Program-made: the position numbers and the translations under genes | Notes under the pieces: generated by a model | The model's database searches: none | What the model saw: only the letters and a program-made list of their open reading frames with translations | Told to the model about the DNA's origin: nothing | In this document: one piece after another, positions 59,517 through 64,000 of the stretch | Numbering within the stretch: the first letter of the stretch is position 1 | Layout of the letters: each line of letters starts with the position of its first letter | DNA from: Notospermus geniculatus | Taxonomy: Eukaryota; Nemertea; Pilidiophora; Heteronemertea; Lineidae | Length of the DNA: 64,000 bases | Direction: 5' to 3' | Assembly (NCBI GenBank): GCA_002633025.1 | Contig: NMRB01001108.1 | Location: forward strand, 136,928-200,927

Positions 59517-62500
59517 ATGCCTAAGGTGTCCGGTAAATGTAAAGATAAGTCAGTCGAGACTATCAGAGATAAACGACAGGCCTCGATTCTCGATCTTTTT
59601 GGAAGAAATCACAATAAAAAGAGGGGAATAGCAACAAGTGAGGAGGAGGTAGTGAAGGCCAAGGGCGTAAGGTCTAAAGATGACAGGCCTACCACTGATG
59701 ATTCTGATGATGATGTACAGGTGATATCTGTTACAGACCATGGTGACAGAGTCATGTCCAAGTATTTCAGCCCAAAACACAGCCACAGGACTGCTGATAC
59801 TAGTGGTCCCCTTAAATCGCTAAAGGGGTTGACCTCGAAGTCAAAGAAGGTGTCCAAACTTGGGCTCAAAAGATCATCTGCAGCAGATGTTTCAGAGGAT
59901 GATAGGCCTTGGAACAGATTCTCGCCCTCCAAGGCTGTTTCTTCTGCCAAGACATTGAATTCATCAGGATCAGTGGGTGGCAGCAGTCACATACACGGAG
60001 ATAAGGACTTTATAGATAGACCTTGTGCTTTCCCAAAAAGGAAACTGTCTTCAACTACTGACATTCCCATAACCAAAAAACTGAAATGTGAAACTGGAAG
60101 ACCAGCTCCTGAAATATTGCTGAGAGTTCCTTTGCAACAGAGCTCTCCTGATTCAACTATATTTGTGCCTTCTATAAGCCAAAGCTCAAATAAGGAGAAT
60201 GCCAACATGGCGGAAGGGAGTTGTGCTGCTCCAGGAACAGAAGACAAACCTGACTCATGTTTAGTTATTAGTGATTCAAATGTGGAATCTACAGAAGCTG
60301 CTTCAAGGTTGTCTTAACTTCAGACTGATGTTGAATCTTCTGACGTACTGAATCCGTCATCAGACATCAGAGCCTCTGGTGAGGATTCACAATCTCAGTC
60401 AACATTTTTTGAATCTCAAAACTCCGAATCTCGGATTTCATTATTGTCATTAGAGTCTCAGACCAGCACGTTTCCCGAGTCCCAAGTTTCCTCTCAAGAA
60501 TCTTTCATTCCTGGCTCAAGAGGGACTAGTATAGAATCACAAGATGTTGCTGACAATCCCCAATACCAACCATATTACATTGAAAATTTCAAGCTAGTAA
60601 TTGAAACAGTTTTGGAAGATGAATTTTTCAAGTATCTTTTTGACACTGATGATTTACACTCATTGGATACATTTAGATTCAGTCTTTCTGATGAAGCTCA
60701 GAAGCTCTATGTCAGACTTTTCTTAAGAAAACACAAATGGCTTTGCCTGAGAAAGATCCGATACCCAAAAATCGCAAGCGACTTGACTCCATTTCTGAAA
60801 GAATTAGTAAATATGGGTTTCCTTGCGGATGAGTCTTATTTAAAAGGATTGGAAGCGTGTCTAAATCTTTTGCCTGCTGATGAGTTGCGTGGATATGCTA
60901 AGAAGATGCATGTGGACGTGACAAACCAGAGGATGCCAATGATTGTGGAAGCCTTGATGAAACAGAGTAGACGGAAAACTGTTGGTGCAATGTTTGGGAT
61001 GAAGAATAACCTTGAAGCTACTATGCTCAGGAGGTGATTATGATTACTGGTAATCAAGCTTTGGTCACTATCATGAAGTTTGTGCCCTTTGCTGAAAAGT
61101 GTCCTGGGCTCTTTTGCATTATTACTCCTCAGTGCTATGTTTTCATCATTTTCATGTTTTCTTTCAGTGTGAAAGATCTCGTCGGCCCTTGCTACCGTCT
61201 CCAGGAAACACCCCGCCTTGTCTTTCTCCGCTGCATGATGCTCTTCTCTCTCACCTCTACAACCTTTGATGATGATGAGCAGGCCAACAGTCAGCAGCTT
61301 TTCCAGATACTACAAGTCAACAGAGGGTTAATCACATACCCAGAATACAACATTCAGAGGAAGACAAAAATATTTCGCTCAAAGGAGGACCTTGTGCGGT
61401 TTCAGACAGCCCTGAACATCTATTCTGAAATTCTTGGTACTCTCGAAAGTCATACTTTTGAAGCTGGTGTGGACTTGTACAGAAAAGCGAAGTTGTTATA
61501 TGCTGAACACTGTGCTGATGAGGGACTCATTGGGTAAGATTTGCTATTTTGATTCCTTTGTAAAATGAGGTCGGAGACCTTCAGGGGTGTTAGGAAATGT
61601 ACACCATGATACCGCCCCAAAAACAAAATGTTTCTGCACGTAAAACTTGTGAGTGCAGTACCGGTACCCTGAAGTACAGTACAAGTGCTTATTCATCTCT
61701 TTCTACTTCCAATTAGGTTTGAATCTTCCCTGCCTACGTTTTTGAGAGTATACACAGCTGGGTCCATGTTCGTACGTGTTCTGAACCAAGGTGTGGAGGT
61801 TCTACAGAAAATAAGGAATTACACTGAAGCCAATGCAGTCCTAGAAGAACTCCTCGGCCAGTCAGTTCATTGTCAGCACTACAGGGGGCACTGGTGGGAC
61901 CGGTTAGCACTTAACTGGGACCAGCATTTAAAAAGGCCTGATGAGGTACACATTGTTAAATGAAATTTGACACCTAGTGACAAAAAACCAACTCTGTTCT
62001 CGTTCTACATATTCCTTTGTACTTTCAGTCTCTGGGTGCCATTCGGCAAGGACTGGCAGATCCTTGTGTAAAGACAGGCCGGAGGTTGGCCTTATTTCAA
62101 CGTGCTCAAAAGATCTGCGAGTCTCCCAGCAACAAGAAACTAAAGAAAAGACTGAAGGAATTCAAACATGCTTCAGTTCGGGAAGCTCCTAAGGTACGTG
62201 CCAGTCAATGTTCACTGATTTGTTGTGAGCAGAGATTTTATGTGACCTAGACATGGGAAGAGAGTGTTTAGGTCGATTTAAAAACCACAGGGCCAGTCAG
62301 ATGAACTGAAAGTTGCTTTTTGTTCTCTGCAGGTGACCATCCAGGGTCGTTTGTTACCAAAGTCAATCCTTGGAGCTAACAGTCATTTTGTCAGTCCTGA
62401 CTCGGCTGATGGTAGCAGTCAGGATGTGACATTATGCCGCGTAGAACAGGTGGCAATTGCACATTACAAGAGGGAAGGCTATGATCAAGGTGAGGCCCAC

Positions 62501-63843
62501 TTCTTCGTCACATTTGCTCAACTCTTTTGGGATGAGTTGAATCCTGTAATTACTGTCTTCTTGGGCTGCCAGAGTGGCACAGTGTATTTAAACATCAGCA
62601 CCTTACATCTCTGAGGTTCCAGGTTCAATCCCCAGTCAGACCAACTCTTCATGAGATAGAGGGCGACTCAGACAGCGCAGGTTTCTCCGGACATTCCGGT
62701 TTCCTCCTGCAGATCAAATTTGCCAGATGTTGTCTTGAGAGAATAATGCCGCATTTGGCACTCGGCTCTCGAATGTCCTGGTGTGTTTTCATCTCAGTGA
62801 ACCCCTTTTATTCAAGGTATTCATGGGGAGAGCAGCACATTCTTCGTGCTTCTGTACCTCTATTTCTGGGACATCATCTTCATGGAAGGAATATCAGATG
62901 TTTTCTACAACAAGTATCAAACGGCACCTCTTGATATGAGGAGTGAGGAATTCTACAACAACCGAAAACGGCCCATAGATAAGAGGTTGAAGTGGCTCAA
63001 AAAAGCTTCAGAAGAGGTGAGGAGATATCCTAAGTTTAAATGAACTGATCTCATGAGTTGAGTCGTAGCTTGAGATGTGGAAGGAAGTGAAATCATATGG
63101 CTCATTTCTGAGGTTTTGCCTATCATGGGGGAGGGGGAGGGGTGGCATAAGGCTAACGAATCTAAGAATATGCCCTCTTCAGAGTTAAGGGGAAGACCTG
63201 AACTCATTCAGCATGTGGGAGGCTTACTTTGCTGGCATTACAAACCAGCATTTCGATATACCGGTAGGTGTGAATAGCACATTTTGGCAAAGCCTTGTCA
63301 ATGAAAGCATCGACATTCAATGTCCTCGTTTATATAGGAACTTTTGAATCACCTTGAAGAAACCTGGACACAACACGAAGGAAAGATGTGCTCTGGATTG
63401 AACTGGGAGAGATTTGAAAGCCTTGAGCAAGCCAAGACATTGGCACAGGCATTTGGTGGCGATTTCATGTCGGGAGTGTTCAAACGCATTGTAAAAGATC
63501 CTCGCCATACAAGTTCTGGGATGCCAGACCTCGTGGTGTGGAATACTACGGATCACACATTCAGGGTGAGGCTTTAGTCATGACTTATGCATGTTTCACC
63601 AGGAGTGTATCAAAGCACTTTGACCAACTGGTCCATCTCATGGTCACTCATGATGCAGAATTGGTGTATAGAATGAGTACAGAAGAATACGTATATTACA
63701 TTTCCCCAATACTTCAATGCTGTCTGTCCTATTACAGCTGGTTGAGGTGAAGGGCCCAGGAGATAAGCTGTCAACCAAACAGATCCTCTGGTTGGATTAT
63801 TTCCTCTCACTTAGTGCTACTGCCGAGGTCTGCCATGTCGTGG
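59517..63843 (+). pseudogene. FAN1: FAN1 copy 2, premature stop in exon 1, truncated by window end
   Basis: Exons collinear with copy 1: 59517-61033, 61168-61533, 61717-61945, 62029-62193, 62333-62489, 62817-63016, 63338-63565, 63738-63843; the last short exon lies past the window. All splice sites are kept and the nuclease motif is intact ([20 protein letters not shown]). A single G-to-T change makes TAA at 60315-60317, where copy 1 has GAA (Glu), ending translation at about residue 266, before SAP and nuclease regions. Exon 1 also has several in-frame indels (for example RPTTDD for RPRPTTDD). Downstream exons are scarcely diverged, suggesting the stop is recent, an allele, or an error. Reinitiation downstream could not be excluded. 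Confidence 0.88.
62557..62717 (+). mobile_element. tRNA-derived SINE in FAN1 intron 5 (copy 2)
   Basis: Same element as at 51470-51630 with the A-box-like AGAGTGGCACAGTG, the B-box-like GGTTCAATCCCCAG and the GTTTCCTCCTGC tail; differs by a few substitutions and small indels. Confidence 0.6.
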
Positions 63844-64000
63844 GTAGGTGTCACCCAGATCATTTGACAAGATCACGATTACGCAATCAAATTCATGAGA
63901 TGAAGTGGTTTTGACCGATTCGAACTTTCTAAAACCTCCAATAACTTATGAAGTTTCAGTAATTTTGACATTCAGAGAAAACACATTACATGTACTTTCT

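Noticed and set aside
1-64000. CRISPR arrays, operons, prophage or bacterial defence systems
   Set aside because: The window is spliced animal DNA; none of the tandem repeats has regular direct repeats with unique spacers.

Overview
This is animal nuclear DNA: every gene is split into many short exons with GT-AG splice sites, AATAAA signals follow stop codons, and the proteins are metazoan (mitotic kinesin, endophilin A, CAF-1 large subunit, an F-box protein, FAN1, citron kinase). Mid-sized introns, abundant MITEs and tRNA-derived SINE remnants, TACATGTACATG-type microsatellites and two divergent versions of one block suggest a highly heterozygous marine invertebrate, perhaps a deuterostome such as a lancelet, echinoderm or hemichordate. 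That placement is inference; nothing here is diagnostic of species.

Layout, left to right: a foldback repeat and promoter; KIF22 (+, 898-4243), with its last motor-domain exon apparently missing beside a single N; a gene-poor stretch that probably includes the endophilin 3' UTR; endophilin A (-, 36930-10053), with one intron of about 21.5 kb full of MITEs and SINEs and with its second coding exon missing near another single N; a roughly 720-bp divergent spacer; CHAF1A, the CAF-1 p150 subunit (+, 37654-43120), with thirteen exons in continuous frame; an F-box gene (-, 47945-45824) sharing a short E-box-rich spacer with FAN1 (+, 48421-53020); then the last exons of a citron-kinase-like gene (-, 55089-54359).

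At about 55115 the sequence switches abruptly, inside a citron intron, into the middle of CHAF1A exon 13. It then runs through a second near-identical copy of CHAF1A tail, F-box gene and FAN1 to the end of the window. The second copy carries two frameshifts in the F-box gene and a nonsense codon in FAN1. The two copies differ by clean transposon insertions with recognisable empty sites. This is either a recent segmental duplication that cut citron, or, in my view more likely, two haplotypes placed in tandem by the assembler.

The genes do not form a pathway unit, although several act in chromosome maintenance and division (KIF22 in chromosome movement, CAF-1 in replication-coupled chromatin assembly, FAN1 in crosslink repair, citron kinase in cytokinesis). 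I see no novel defence, mobile or RNA system. The most useful signals are structural: the duplicated block and its breakpoint, exons missing beside single-base Ns, and several MITE families with target-site evidence.
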